NCBI RefSeq assembly: GCF_003614975.1
Contig: NZ_QZWI01000001.1
Span: 62,001 to 126,000 of the forward strand
Length of the DNA: 64,000 nucleotides
Direction of reading: 5' to 3'
DNA from: Rahnella bruchi
GTDB lineage: Bacteria > Pseudomonadota > Gammaproteobacteria > Enterobacterales > Enterobacteriaceae
This document shows, one piece after another, positions 20,292-29,229 of this stretch (position 1 is its first letter; every line of letters begins with the position of its first letter). The notes below the pieces were generated by a model. It searched no databases. It was given only the letters and a program-made list of their open reading frames with translations, and was not told the DNA's origin. A program made the translations under genes and the position numbers.

Positions 20292-21932
20292 ATGGCGAGT
20301 TATTTTATTGGAGTAGACGTAGGAACCGGCAGCGCCCGCGCGGGCGTCTTCGACATGACCGGCCGCATGGTCGGCCAGGCCAGCCGTGAGATCACGTTGT
20401 ACCGCCCGAAAGCCGATTTCGTCGAGCAATCTTCCGATGAGATCTGGCAGTCCGTGTGTAATGCTGTGAAAGATGCGGTCAATCAGGCCGATATCAACCC
20501 GATCCAGGTGAAAGGTATCGGTTTCGACGCCACCTGTTCACTGGTGGTGCTGGATAAAGAAGGCAAACCGCTGACCGTCAGTCCGTCCGGGCGCAGCGAA
20601 CAGAACATTATTGTATGGATGGACCATCGTGCCATCACGCAGGCGGAGCGCATCAACGCCACCGGCCACCGCGTGCTGGAATTCGTCGGCGGGATTATTT
20701 CGCCGGAAATGCAGACGCCAAAATTGTTGTGGCTAAAACAGCATATGCCCACCACCTGGAACAACGTCGGGCACCTCTTCGACCTGCCGGATTTCCTGAC
20801 CTGGCGCGCCACGCAGGATACGACCCGCTCGCTATGTTCCACCGTCTGTAAATGGACCTATATCGGCCACGAAGACCGCTGGGACCCGAGCTATTTCCGC
20901 CAAATCGGGCTGGAAGATTTGCTGGAAAACAACGCGGCGAAAATCGGCAGCGAAGTGAAAACCATGGGCGAACCGCTCGGGCATGGCCTGACGCAGCGTG
21001 CCGCCGCTGAAATGGGGCTGATGGCAGGCACCGCGGTCAGCGTCTCGATCATTGATGCCCATGCAGGCAGCCTCGGTATTCTTGGTGCCAGCGGTGCATC
21101 CGGCGAATCAGCAGATTTCGACAACCGCATCGCACTGATTGGTGGCACTTCCACGGCGCATATGGCGATGTCGCGCAGCGCGCGCTATATCGGCGGCATC
21201 TGGGGGCCTTATTACTCGGCGATACTGCCGGATTACTGGCTGAACGAAGGCGGGCAATCTACTACCGGCGCGCTGATCGACCATGTGATTCAGTCGCATC
21301 CGTGTTATCAGGATCTTCTGAAACAGGGTAAAGACAGCGGCAAAACCATTTATGAAGTGCTCAACGGCATTCTGCGCAAAATGGCCGGCGAGCCTGAGGA
21401 CATCGCGTTCCTGACCAAAGACATTCATATGCTGCCCTACTTCCACGGCAACCGTTCGCCGCGCGCCAACCCGACATTGACCGGGACGCTGACCGGCCTG
21501 AAACTCTCGCGAACGCCGGAAGACATGGCGCTGCATTATCTGGCGACCATTCAGGCACTGGCGCTTGGTACCCGCCACATTATCGAAACCATGAACCAGA
21601 GCGGTTACCGCATAGATACCATGATGGCAAGCGGCGGCGGCACCAAAAACCCGGTGTTTGTGCAGGAACATTCCAACGCCACGGGCTGCGCAATGTTATT
21701 GCCGGAAGAAAGTGAAGCGATGTTACTCGGCAGCGCCATGATGGGAACCGTCGCAGCAGGCGCTTATGACTCGTTGCCGGAAGCGATGGCGGCAATGAGC
21801 CGGATTGGTAAAACCGTCACGCCGCAAACCAACAAAATCAAAGAATATTACGACCGCAAATACCGCGTATTCCATGAGATGTACCACGACAGCATGAAAT
21901 ACCGCCGCCTGATGCAGGGGGAAACCGAATGA
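20292..21932 (+). CDS. FGGY-family carbohydrate kinase (probable pentulose kinase)
   Basis: ATP-dependent sugar kinase with the actin-like fold, 546 residues, longer than glycerol or xylulose kinases and similar to the FGGY/ribulokinase-type subgroup. N-terminal phosphate loop: FIGVDVGTGSARAGVFD. Substrate-side segment: IIVWMDHRA. C-terminal ATP site: ALIGGTSTAHMAMS and MMASGGGTKNPVFVQ. D-ribulose or a related ketopentose is the likely substrate from family knowledge. Start has GGGAAAG upstream. Its stop overlaps the SIS isomerase start (ATGA), so the two are translationally coupled. Confidence 0.87.
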   Translation: MASYFIGVDVGTGSARAGVFDMTGRMVGQASREITLYRPKADFVEQSSDEIWQSVCNAVKDAVNQADINPIQVKGIGFDATCSLVVLDKEGKPLTVSPSGRSEQNIIVWMDHRAITQAERINATGHRVLEFVGGIISPEMQTPKLLWLKQHMPTTWNNVGHLFDLPDFLTWRATQDTTRSLCSTVCKWTYIGHEDRWDPSYFRQIGLEDLLENNAAKIGSEVKTMGEPLGHGLTQRAAAEMGLMAGTAVSVSIIDAHAGSLGILGASGASGESADFDNRIALIGGTSTAHMAMSRSARYIGGIWGPYYSAILPDYWLNEGGQSTTGALIDHVIQSHPCYQDLLKQGKDSGKTIYEVLNGILRKMAGEPEDIAFLTKDIHMLPYFHGNRSPRANPTLTGTLTGLKLSRTPEDMALHYLATIQALALGTRHIIETMNQSGYRIDTMMASGGGTKNPVFVQEHSNATGCAMLLPEESEAMLLGSAMMGTVAAGAYDSLPEAMAAMSRIGKTVTPQTNKIKEYYDRKYRVFHEMYHDSMKYRRLMQGETE

Positions 21933-22537
21933 ATGCAGCGGAAGAATTCTCACTTGCGTGTCAGGGCTGGCAGACCTATAGCCAGGAAATACTGGCGTTA
22001 CAGCGCAATCTTGATGCCGATATGTGGCAGCAGTTACTGACGCTGGTCACCGGGTGCAGGGGCAAAATTGCCGTCACCGGCGTCGGCACGTCGGGCATTG
22101 CCGCGCGAAAAATCGCCCATATGCTGGCGTGCGTCGAACAACCGGCGGTGTATCTCAGCGCCACTGACGCCGCCCATGGCGATTTAGGCTTTATGCGCAG
22201 CAATGACCTGATGATCCTCATTTCCCACGGCGGCAACTCTGAAGAACTGACGCGCCTGTTACCGACGCTAAAAGCCAAAGGCGTGGCCATCATCAGCGTG
22301 ACGGAAAATCTTGATTCGGCGATTGCCCGCGCCGCCACACTGGTAGTGAAAACGCATATTCAGCGGGAAATCGACCCGCTCAATATGCTGGCCACCACGT
22401 CTATTGTACTGGTGCTGGCGGTATTCGATGCGCTGTGCGGCAATATCATGCTGCGTAATGGTTTCGATCAGAAGCGCTTGCTGAACGTGCATCCGGGCGG
22501 GAATGTCGGGAAGACATTGCGGGAGAAAGATGTTTGA
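21929..22537 (+). CDS. SIS-domain sugar-phosphate isomerase (KdsD/GutQ-like, no CBS domains)
   Basis: 202-residue single SIS domain. It resembles the SIS part of arabinose-5-phosphate isomerases (KdsD, GutQ): nucleotide/sugar-phosphate loop VTGVGTSGIAARKIAHML (49-66), His83 in AAHGDLGFM, SHGGNSEELTRLLPTLK (99-115) and His188 in LNVHPGGNVGK. The CBS pair of KdsD is missing, and the catalytic Lys of the GKSG motif is Thr54 here. Paired with a pentulose kinase, interconversion of a ketose-5-phosphate and an aldose-5-phosphate is plausible; 3-hexulose-6-phosphate isomerase is an alternative. Ends nine bases before ydcR (convergent). Confidence 0.8.
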   Translation: MNAAEEFSLACQGWQTYSQEILALQRNLDADMWQQLLTLVTGCRGKIAVTGVGTSGIAARKIAHMLACVEQPAVYLSATDAAHGDLGFMRSNDLMILISHGGNSEELTRLLPTLKAKGVAIISVTENLDSAIARAATLVVKTHIQREIDPLNMLATTSIVLVLAVFDALCGNIMLRNGFDQKRLLNVHPGGNVGKTLREKDV

Positions 22538-22545
22538 TAACCCCC

Positions 22546-23976
22546 TTACCCTTTAATCTCTTCCACCACCAGCGCCGCCAGAACTGAGATGGCGCGCGCG
22601 GTGTGCGGCCCCCATTCGAAAGAAGTGTTCAGACGCAGGCAGTGGCGGAAACGTTCGTCGGCGGAAAACATCGTGCCGGGCGCGACGCTGACGCCTTTTG
22701 CCAGCGCGCGCTGATAAACCCGCGCCGCATCGACGTTATCGCCCAGATCCAGCCACAGAAAATATCCACCCGCCGGTTGCGAAACTGAAACCTGCGGGGG
22801 AAATTCACGGATAATGGCATGGCGCATCGCCAGCTGGCGCTGTTCGAGCTGACGCCGCAAACGCCGTAAATGCGTGTCATAACCGCCCTGCTGCGTACCC
22901 TGCAAATAATCCGCGAGCGCCAGCTGAACCGGCACGCTGGCTGATAAGGTACTCATCAGTTGCAGACGCTGAATACGTTCGGCGTAAGCGCCCGCGGCGA
23001 CCCAGCCGACACGAAACCCCGGCGCCAGACATTTTGAAAATGACGAACAATGCAGAATTTCACTGCGGTAATCCGACGCCTTCAGCGGCACCGTGCGCTC
23101 ATTGCCAAAATACAGTTCGCTGTAAACGTCGTCCTCAATCAGCGCCACCTTATACGCCTGCAAAATTGCCACCAGCCGTGCTTTATTTTCCGGCGGCAAA
23201 CTGCATCCGAGTGGGTTCTGAAAACTCGACATCAGCCAGCAGGCTTTAATCGGATAGGTTTCCAGCGCTTTTTCCAGCGCATCCGGATCCATCCCCAAAC
23301 GTACATCCGTCGGGATCGCGACAGCTTTTAATTTACGCCGCTCAATAGCCTGCAATACGCCATAGAAAGCCGGTGACTCAATCGCCACCCAGTCGCCCGG
23401 TTCTGTTACGGCCTGCAAACTTAATCCGAGGGATTCCATGGCACCTGACGTAATCACAATTTCATCGGGTGCGACTTCAATACCGTTTTGCGCATAGCGT
23501 TGTGCGATGCTGCGGCGTAACTCTTCGTTACCTGGCGGCAGATTTGCAATCGCACTGTGCGGGGACATACGGCGGACGGCGCTGGCAAGCGATCGCGCCA
23601 GCCGGGGTTGCGGAAAAAGTGTCGGATCTGGAAACGCAGAACCGAGCGGCACCACGGCCGGATCTTGCCCGGCTTTGAGGATATCGAAAATGGCGTCGTT
23701 GACGTCCACCTGTTCGGCTGCATGAAGTCGTTCATCCGGCGAATGTCGAACCGGACGCTGGACGCCTGCCGCGACGTAATAACCCGACTGCGGTCGCGCG
23801 ACAATCACACCCTGACTTTCCAGCAGCTGGTAAGCCTGCAATACCGTCATCAGGCTCAGGCCGGACTGTTTACAGGTGTCGCGCAATGAGGGGAGACGAT
23901 CACCGGGTAGCCAGACCTGCGTGTCTATTTGTCTGCGTAACGTCCGTGCCAGCGTTTCGTAACGGGATTCGACCAT
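22546..23976 (-). CDS. ydcR: MocR/GntR-type regulator with aminotransferase domain (YdcR)
   Basis: 476-residue fusion of an N-terminal GntR winged helix (residues 1-70: GDRLPSLRDTCKQSGLSLMTV, YQLLESQGVIVARPQSGYYV) to a class I aminotransferase-like domain. The PLP-binding lysine lies in HCSSFSKCLAPGFRVGWV. Other conserved blocks are NLPPGNEELRRSIA, SSFQNPLGCSLPPENKARLV and ALIEDDVYSELYFG. It aligns along its length with E. coli YdcR (468 residues). Target genes are not known. A direct repeat (TAACTA, 11-bp period) just upstream could be an autoregulatory site. Confidence 0.88.
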   Translation of the reverse strand: MVESRYETLARTLRRQIDTQVWLPGDRLPSLRDTCKQSGLSLMTVLQAYQLLESQGVIVARPQSGYYVAAGVQRPVRHSPDERLHAAEQVDVNDAIFDILKAGQDPAVVPLGSAFPDPTLFPQPRLARSLASAVRRMSPHSAIANLPPGNEELRRSIAQRYAQNGIEVAPDEIVITSGAMESLGLSLQAVTEPGDWVAIESPAFYGVLQAIERRKLKAVAIPTDVRLGMDPDALEKALETYPIKACWLMSSFQNPLGCSLPPENKARLVAILQAYKVALIEDDVYSELYFGNERTVPLKASDYRSEILHCSSFSKCLAPGFRVGWVAAGAYAERIQRLQLMSTLSASVPVQLALADYLQGTQQGGYDTHLRRLRRQLEQRQLAMRHAIIREFPPQVSVSQPAGGYFLWLDLGDNVDAARVYQRALAKGVSVAPGTMFSADERFRHCLRLNTSFEWGPHTARAISVLAALVVEEIKG

Positions 23977-24004
23977 AATTAATCTGCACTGTTATAGGAA
24001 GTGT

Positions 24005-24021
24005 TAACTAAATGATAACTA
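24005..24021 (-). promoter_or_regulatory. Direct repeat upstream of ydcR (possible operator)
   Basis: TAACTA-AATGA-TAACTA, two identical hexamers with an 11-bp period (same face of the helix), 29-45 bases before the ydcR start. MocR regulators commonly bind direct repeats near their own promoter. The link is inference. Confidence 0.4.
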
Positions 24022-24211
24022 TTATGCCTGATTTTACCTTTGCATTGGCTTTAACCTTTGAACTAAACGCCTCATCAACAGCAATCAATGTTTACCAGAG
24101 AGGTCTGGCGGCGAAACATTCACCATGTTAATGTGTGAATACACCGCATTACTCAGATTTATCTGAACCCCCATTCACACCTATTCTCGCAACCTTACGC
24201 TTTCTAAACAG

Positions 24212-24228
24212 TTTCTCCACGATTGCCG
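24212..24228 (+). promoter_or_regulatory. Candidate BaeR box upstream of spy
   Basis: TTTCTCCACGATTGCCG resembles the BaeR recognition sequence known upstream of enterobacterial spy (TTCTCCATnATTGGC), about 130 bases before the start codon. CpxR-like half-sites TTTCA and TTTAC lie at 24247-24260 with a non-ideal spacing. A 14-bp palindrome TCAGATTTATCTGA occurs further up at 24153-24166. The remaining region from 23977 to 24355 contains no convincing gene. Confidence 0.5.
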
Positions 24229-24355
24229 GAAAAATGACAATTTGGCTTTCACTCTTTTACATCTTGATCGCATTACTATTCATTGGATTGAGTAGACTTA
24301 TTTTCGTCGAAACAAAACGGGCGACGTGCCTGAATATTCAATGAGGAATTTAATT

Positions 24356-24865
24356 ATGCGCAAACTTACCGCAATGATTGTGGCTTCAACGTTGGCTCTG
24401 AGCTCTGCTTCTTTCGCGTTTGCTGCTGAAACCACAGCGGCTCCGGCAACTGATGCAACTACCGCGACTCACGGCAAAATGATGCACCATAAAGGTCCGC
24501 ATCACATGAACCCATTTGCCGGTCTGAACCTGACTGAGCAGCAGAAAACTCAGATGAAAGAAATTATGAAAGACAGCGGCGCGCGTCCTGACCGCGCTGC
24601 AATGAAAGCACAGATGGATCAGATGCATAGCCTGGTGGCATCCGACAGCTTCGATGAATCAAAAGTGAAATCGCAGATTGATACCATCACCAAAGCGCAG
24701 TCCGACCGTATGCTCGAACGTGCCCGTGCTGAGAACAAAATGTATAACCTGCTGACGCCTGAGCAGAAAAAACAGTTCAACGAGAACTACCAGAAACGCT
24801 CTGCCAAAATGGAACAGATGCGTGACCACAAACCAGGTGAAGCCAAAACCACAACGGCTCAGTAA
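24356..24865 (+). CDS. spy: Periplasmic ATP-independent chaperone Spy
   Basis: 169-residue periplasmic chaperone. The signal peptide MRKLTAMIVASTLALSSAS ends near FAFA-AET (about residue 23). The mature protein is charged, helical and Met/His-rich (GKMMHHKGPHHMNPF), with two LTxxQ-type repeats: LNLTEQQKTQMKEIMK and LLTPEQKKQFNENYQKR, as in Spy and CpxP. The ATG at 24356 has GAGGA upstream and gives the exact Spy N-terminus; the open frame to 24326 is not needed. Expression under Cpx/Bae envelope stress is expected and a BaeR-like box is present. The Spy core is well conserved compared with E. coli (161 residues). Confidence 0.92.
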   Translation: MRKLTAMIVASTLALSSASFAFAAETTAAPATDATTATHGKMMHHKGPHHMNPFAGLNLTEQQKTQMKEIMKDSGARPDRAAMKAQMDQMHSLVASDSFDESKVKSQIDTITKAQSDRMLERARAENKMYNLLTPEQKKQFNENYQKRSAKMEQMRDHKPGEAKTTTAQ

Positions 24866-24885
24866 TATCGTCTGATAACCTGCAT

Positions 24886-24914
24886 AACCGGCCCCTCACG
24901 GGCCGGTTTTTTTT
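24886..24914 (+). terminator. Intrinsic terminator of spy
   Basis: Stem AACCGGCCC/GGGCCGGTT (24886-24894 with 24900-24908), five-base loop, T8 tract. It starts 20 bases after the spy stop and faces the convergent lysR gene. Confidence 0.93.
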
Positions 24915-24925
24915 GCCTCACGTCC

Positions 24926-25840
24926 TCAGGCATCTTCACCCTGACGGGTGATCATGACCCGCAAATAATCCAGAACCACTGCCGCAGGTTCCGAAAGCGC
25001 CACCGTAGCGGAAAGCACCGCGCCCACATCCATATACGTCATGCTGTCTTCCACCGTTCGCCGCATCACCCGCAATCCATCCAGCGACCACGGGCGATAA
25101 ACCAGATCCGATAAAATAGTCACGCCCCGGCCTTTTGCCACCAGACTGCGCACCGTTTCGAATGAAGTGGTGGTAAAAGCTACGTTGGGCTGACCGCCAC
25201 GCGTCTGCCAGTGCTCACGAATAACATCGGGATATTCGTCGGTATCGAGCAACAGAAAAGGTAAGTTGGCAATATCAGCCAGGCAGATAACCGGTTTACT
25301 GAGCAGCGGATGTCCCTGAGCAATCCAAAGCCTTCTCGGCGAGCGTATAAACGTTTCGATTTTCAGGTCATTTTCACGGGCGATATTTGAGGTGAGCAAA
25401 AGGCAAAAGTCGGTTTCCCGCTGCCTTAATGATGCAATAAGCTGCGCCGGATCGTCTTCAATGAAATTAAGGCTCATCAGCGGAAAATGTTGTTCCACTT
25501 CAGTAATGATGGCGGGCAGTAAATACGCCGACAGCGTTTTTGCCACACCAATATTCACGGTGCCTTCGGCCAGCTGCGGCTGATAAAGCAAATCGTCAAT
25601 GGCACGCTGACTGTCATTCATAATTTTGCGCGCATGATGCAGAAAGCGCTCCCCGGCTGCCGTCAGGGTGACGCCTTTTGCGTGACGTAAAAACAGGGCG
25701 TTATTCACCGCCTCCTCGAGATTGCGCATCGCGACGGTCATCGACGACTGCGAAATATTGCAGCGAGACGCGGCCTTCGATATCTGTTGCGTCTGTGCTA
25801 ACGCAATGAAAAATTCCAGTTGCCGCAGGGTGAATTTCAT
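24926..25840 (-). CDS. LysR-family transcriptional regulator
   Basis: 304-residue LysR-type regulator. N-terminal winged helix-turn-helix at residues 1-60 (LRQLEFFIALAQTQQISKAA, ISQSSMTVAMRNLEEAV), then the effector-binding domain starting GTVNIGVAKTLSAYLLPAI. It diverges from an EamA-type exporter gene 147 bases away, which is the usual layout for a regulator and its target. A perfect palindrome overlaps its start codon (25839-25853). The effector is not identifiable. Confidence 0.88.
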   Translation of the reverse strand: MKFTLRQLEFFIALAQTQQISKAASRCNISQSSMTVAMRNLEEAVNNALFLRHAKGVTLTAAGERFLHHARKIMNDSQRAIDDLLYQPQLAEGTVNIGVAKTLSAYLLPAIITEVEQHFPLMSLNFIEDDPAQLIASLRQRETDFCLLLTSNIARENDLKIETFIRSPRRLWIAQGHPLLSKPVICLADIANLPFLLLDTDEYPDVIREHWQTRGGQPNVAFTTTSFETVRSLVAKGRGVTILSDLVYRPWSLDGLRVMRRTVEDSMTYMDVGAVLSATVALSEPAAVVLDYLRVMITRQGEDA

Positions 25841-25853
25841 AGTTTTAAACTAT
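25839..25853. promoter_or_regulatory. Palindrome at the LysR start codon
   Basis: ATAGTTT-T-AAACTAT, perfect 7+1+7 inverted repeat overlapping the first two bases of the coding sequence. It fits the T-N11-A pattern of LysR operators and would allow autorepression. Confidence 0.5.
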
Positions 25854-25987
25854 ACCTCCCGATGAAAACTTTGAATTAGATTTACCGTATCTGGCGTTTT
25901 ACCATTTTAGCGTACTTAACCCGCCCATTATTGATTCTGGTATACATAAAACCGATATCGGTACTGGCACAACCTTTGGTAAAACTT

Positions 25988-26929
25988 ATGCCTTATCTAT
26001 TTTTGACACTGGCCGCCTGTTTTTGGGGTGGTAACTATGTCGTCGGTCATTTTCTGGTGACACAGGCTGACCCGATTATGCTTTCCGAAGCCCGCTGGAT
26101 GCTGACCGCCCTGCTGTTGCTCACGCTTTATTTCCCGCAGGTAAAAAAACAATGGCCTGAGATGAAGAAAGCGAAAGGAACCATTCTGTTTCTGGCGCTG
26201 TGCGGACAGGTATTATTTCCCCTCACGCTCTACATTGGCCTGCAATACACGTCGTCATTAAATGCCGCCATTTATTTATCCACCACGCCTGCGCTGGTGC
26301 TGCTGATTAATAAGTTTATTTTCAAAGAGCGAATTTCATCGCGCAACATTACCGGCGTGGTTTTAAGCTCTTTCGGCGTGGTCTGGCTGGTGATGCAGGG
26401 GGACTTGCTGCATGTGGAAACCCTGAAAAACCTCAACCGCGGGGATGTCTGGACGATGGGTTCCGCTATCAGCTGGGCGCTTTACTGCGCTTTCCTGCGT
26501 ACCAAACCGAAAAGCGTCGGCGGCAACGCTTTCGTTGCCGTCAGCGCGGCACTCGGTGCTCTGATTCTGCTGCCGGTGCTGGCTTTCAGTCTTGCCGGAT
26601 TCATGTCGGTATCCGACCTTCATCAGCAACTGCACGCCTATTTCAGCGGCAGTTTTCTGGCCGGTTTAGCCTATCTGGTCATTTTTCCTTCCTGGCTTTC
26701 GTATTTGCTCTGGAACAAGGGCATTCAGGTGATTGGTGCCACTCGGGGAGAAATCTACTCGCACCTGATCCCGCTGAGCGGCGGTGCGCTGAGTATTCTG
26801 TTTCTGAATATCCCTCTGCACGGGTTTCATCTGGTCAGCACCTTACTGATTGCCGCAGGCATTGCGCTTTGTTCCGGTAAATCCGGGGAAAAAATCGTAC
26901 AAAATGCACAGGCCACCCGAACAGAGTGA
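25988..26929 (+). CDS. EamA/DMT-family transporter
   Basis: Drug/metabolite transporter family permease of 313 residues with about ten hydrophobic segments in two EamA halves. The first segment is MPYLFLTLAACFWGGNYVVG; the typical half-repeat ends are LQYTSSLNAAIYLSTTPALV and LWNKGIQVIGATRGEIYSHLIPL. The ATG at 25988 is chosen because it begins the first membrane segment; the open frame extends to 25931, and there is no strong Shine-Dalgarno for either. Divergent from a LysR gene that probably controls it. Substrate unknown; amino acids or metabolites are typical. Confidence 0.82.
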   Translation: MPYLFLTLAACFWGGNYVVGHFLVTQADPIMLSEARWMLTALLLLTLYFPQVKKQWPEMKKAKGTILFLALCGQVLFPLTLYIGLQYTSSLNAAIYLSTTPALVLLINKFIFKERISSRNITGVVLSSFGVVWLVMQGDLLHVETLKNLNRGDVWTMGSAISWALYCAFLRTKPKSVGGNAFVAVSAALGALILLPVLAFSLAGFMSVSDLHQQLHAYFSGSFLAGLAYLVIFPSWLSYLLWNKGIQVIGATRGEIYSHLIPLSGGALSILFLNIPLHGFHLVSTLLIAAGIALCSGKSGEKIVQNAQATRTE

Positions 26930-27118
26930 TCTGCTCTCACAACTTTGATGACATCAGACCAGTCTTCTCTGCCCAAAGCGCCAGCCTCATCACATTTTCA
27001 TTCTTAACTTCAAACTTTTCTGTTTAAACACATTATTTTTAAACAGTAATTTAACATAGTCGCAACGTACATTCTGTACACCGACCCTTACCTCCCTGCA
27101 TCACACTCTCACAAAAAA

Positions 27119-27153
27119 AGTGGCCCGCAATAGGCGGGACCACTAAGAAGGAG
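27119..27153 (+). promoter_or_regulatory. cstA: Leader hairpin next to the cstA ribosome-binding site
   Basis: Stem AGTGGCCCGC (27119-27128) pairs with GCGGG-A-CCACT (27134-27144, one bulged A), loop AATAG. The Shine-Dalgarno AAGGAG (27148-27153) begins four bases after the stem. GGA-type motifs in the 3' arm and in the Shine-Dalgarno are the kind bound by CsrA, a known repressor of cstA translation in E. coli; involvement here is inference. Confidence 0.55.
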
Positions 27154-27162
27154 TTGTACATC

Positions 27163-29229
27163 ATGAAAAGCGTCAAGTCCGGGATAACCTGGCTGGTAGT
27201 GGCGTTAATCGGGGCTTTTGCCTTTGGAATGCTGGCCCTGAGCCGGGGCGAACATGTTAACGCCCTGTGGCTGGTGGTCGCCGCTATTGCCTGTTACAGC
27301 ATTGCCTACCGTTTTTACAGTCTGTTTATCGCTGAAAAAGTCTTCGAACTCGATGACAAACGCATGACCCCGGCCGAGCGACATAACGACGGGCTGGATT
27401 ACGTACCGACCAATAAATGGGTGTTATTCGGGCACCATTTTGCGGCCATCGCCGGAGCCGGTCCGCTGGTTGGTCCGATCCTTGCCGCACAAATGGGTTT
27501 CCTGCCAGGCACTATCTGGATTTTAGTTGGCGTGATGCTGGCCGGTGCGGTGCAGGACTTCCTGATCCTGTTCATTTCTACCCGTCGCGACGGGCGCTCA
27601 TTAGGTGAAATGGCCAAACAGGAACTGGGTGATTTTGCCGGGGTGATCACCATGCTCGGCGCGCTCGGCGTGATGATTATAATTTTGTCCGCGCTGGCTT
27701 TGGTGGTGGTTAAAGCGCTGGCCGACAGCCCGTGGGGTCTGTTCACCATCGCAGCCACCATTCCGATCGCCCTGTTTATGGGCATCTACATGCGTTTTCT
27801 GCGTCCGGGCAAAATCGCAGAAGTGTCGGTAATTGGCTTCGTGCTGATGATGCTGGCAATTTTATACGGCGGTAACGTGGCGGCGGATCCTTACTGGGGC
27901 CCGTTCTTTACGCTGCATGGCACCACCCTGACCTGGGTTCTGGTGATTTACGGCTTTATTGCCTCAGTTTTGCCGGTCTGGCTGCTGCTGGCGCCGCGGG
28001 ATTATCTGTCAACGTTTCTGAAAATCGGCGTGATCGCCGGTCTGGCGGTCGGTATCGTCTTCGCCATGCCGGAAATGAAGATGCCCGCAGTCTCGCGCTT
28101 TATCGACGGCAGCGGTCCGGTGTTCTCCGGCAGCCTGTTCCCGTTCCTGTTTATCACCATTGCCTGCGGTTCGATTTCCGGTTTCCATGCGCTGGTTTCG
28201 AGCGGCACGACGCCGAAACTGATTGAGCGCGAAAGCCATATCCGCTTTATCGGGTACGGCGCAATGCTGATGGAATCGTTCGTGGCAATCATGGCGCTGA
28301 TTTGTGCGTCCGTTATCGATCCGGGCGTGTACTTTGCCATGAACTCACCGGCGGCGCTGATTGGCACCACGGTGGAAAGCGCCTCGCAGGTGATTAACGG
28401 CTGGGGTTTTGTGATCACGCCGGACGTTCTGACGCAAATTGCCAAAGACGTCGGTGAGCAGTCGATTCTTTCCCGCGCCGGTGGCGCACCGACCTTTGCG
28501 GTCGGCATGGCGCACATTATCACTGACGTGTTCAACAGCCGCGCGATGATGGCGTTTTGGTACCACTTCGCCATTCTGTTTGAAGCCTTATTTATCCTGA
28601 CCGCCGTGGATGCCGGTACCCGCGCCTGCCGTTTTATGGTGCAGGATCTGGTCGGCGTCGCCGTTCCGTCGCTGGCGAATAACCGTTCCTGGATCGGCAC
28701 ATTTGCCGGGACTACGGTCGCGGTCGCAGGCTGGGGTTTCTTCGTGTATCAGGGCGTGGTGGATCCGCTCGGCGGCATCAATACCCTGTGGCCGCTGTTC
28801 GGTATCGGCAACCAGATGCTGGCTTCAATGGCGCTGATTCTGGGTACAGTTGTGCTGTTTAAAATGAAGAAACAGCGCTATGCGTGGGTGACTATTTTGC
28901 CGACTATCTGGCTGTTCATCACCTCGATGACCGCAGGCTGGCAGAAGATTTTCCACGAAAAACCGTCGATTGGTTTCCTGGCGCAGGCGAAGAAATTCAG
29001 TGCCGGAATCGACAGTGGCGAAATCATCAAACCGGCGAAAACGCTGGCGGATATGCATACCATCGTGCTGAATAATCAGATCAACGCCATCCTGTGTGGT
29101 TTCTTCATGCTGGTGGCGGTAACAATGCTGATTTCCGCCTTCTTCGTAATCCGCCGGGCGCTGAAATCTGCTACCCCGACGGTGCATGAAACTGCTGTCG
29201 TTAACCGTCGCGAGGCACGCCATGTCTGA
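27163..29229 (+). CDS. cstA: Carbon starvation protein CstA (pyruvate/peptide transporter family)
   Basis: Large inner-membrane transporter, 688 residues, about 16-18 hydrophobic segments. Signature stretches: HNDGLDYVPTNKWVLFGHHFAA, GAGPLVGPILAAQMG, LLAPRDYLSTFLKIG, ITIACGSISGFHALVSSGTTPK and VDPLGGINTLWPLFGIGNQMLA. It is closer to E. coli CstA (701) than to BtsT (716), judged by FGHHF..RRDGRSLGEMAK and the shorter central loop. The CstA family takes up pyruvate and possibly peptides on carbon limitation. ATG at 27163 is preferred to the TTG at 27154, which would sit directly on the AAGGAG. Overlaps the ybdD-like gene by eight bases. Confidence 0.92.
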   Translation: MKSVKSGITWLVVALIGAFAFGMLALSRGEHVNALWLVVAAIACYSIAYRFYSLFIAEKVFELDDKRMTPAERHNDGLDYVPTNKWVLFGHHFAAIAGAGPLVGPILAAQMGFLPGTIWILVGVMLAGAVQDFLILFISTRRDGRSLGEMAKQELGDFAGVITMLGALGVMIIILSALALVVVKALADSPWGLFTIAATIPIALFMGIYMRFLRPGKIAEVSVIGFVLMMLAILYGGNVAADPYWGPFFTLHGTTLTWVLVIYGFIASVLPVWLLLAPRDYLSTFLKIGVIAGLAVGIVFAMPEMKMPAVSRFIDGSGPVFSGSLFPFLFITIACGSISGFHALVSSGTTPKLIERESHIRFIGYGAMLMESFVAIMALICASVIDPGVYFAMNSPAALIGTTVESASQVINGWGFVITPDVLTQIAKDVGEQSILSRAGGAPTFAVGMAHIITDVFNSRAMMAFWYHFAILFEALFILTAVDAGTRACRFMVQDLVGVAVPSLANNRSWIGTFAGTTVAVAGWGFFVYQGVVDPLGGINTLWPLFGIGNQMLASMALILGTVVLFKMKKQRYAWVTILPTIWLFITSMTAGWQKIFHEKPSIGFLAQAKKFSAGIDSGEIIKPAKTLADMHTIVLNNQINAILCGFFMLVAVTMLISAFFVIRRALKSATPTVHETAVVNRREARHV

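Noticed and set aside
24135..24344. 69-residue hydrophobic frame upstream of spy
   Set aside because: GTG start without a Shine-Dalgarno sequence, and it covers the regulatory region of spy with a BaeR-like box.
26920..26945. CRP-like sequence AGTGA...TCACA after the EamA gene
   Set aside because: Spacing between half-sites is seven, not six, and it is over 200 bases from cstA.
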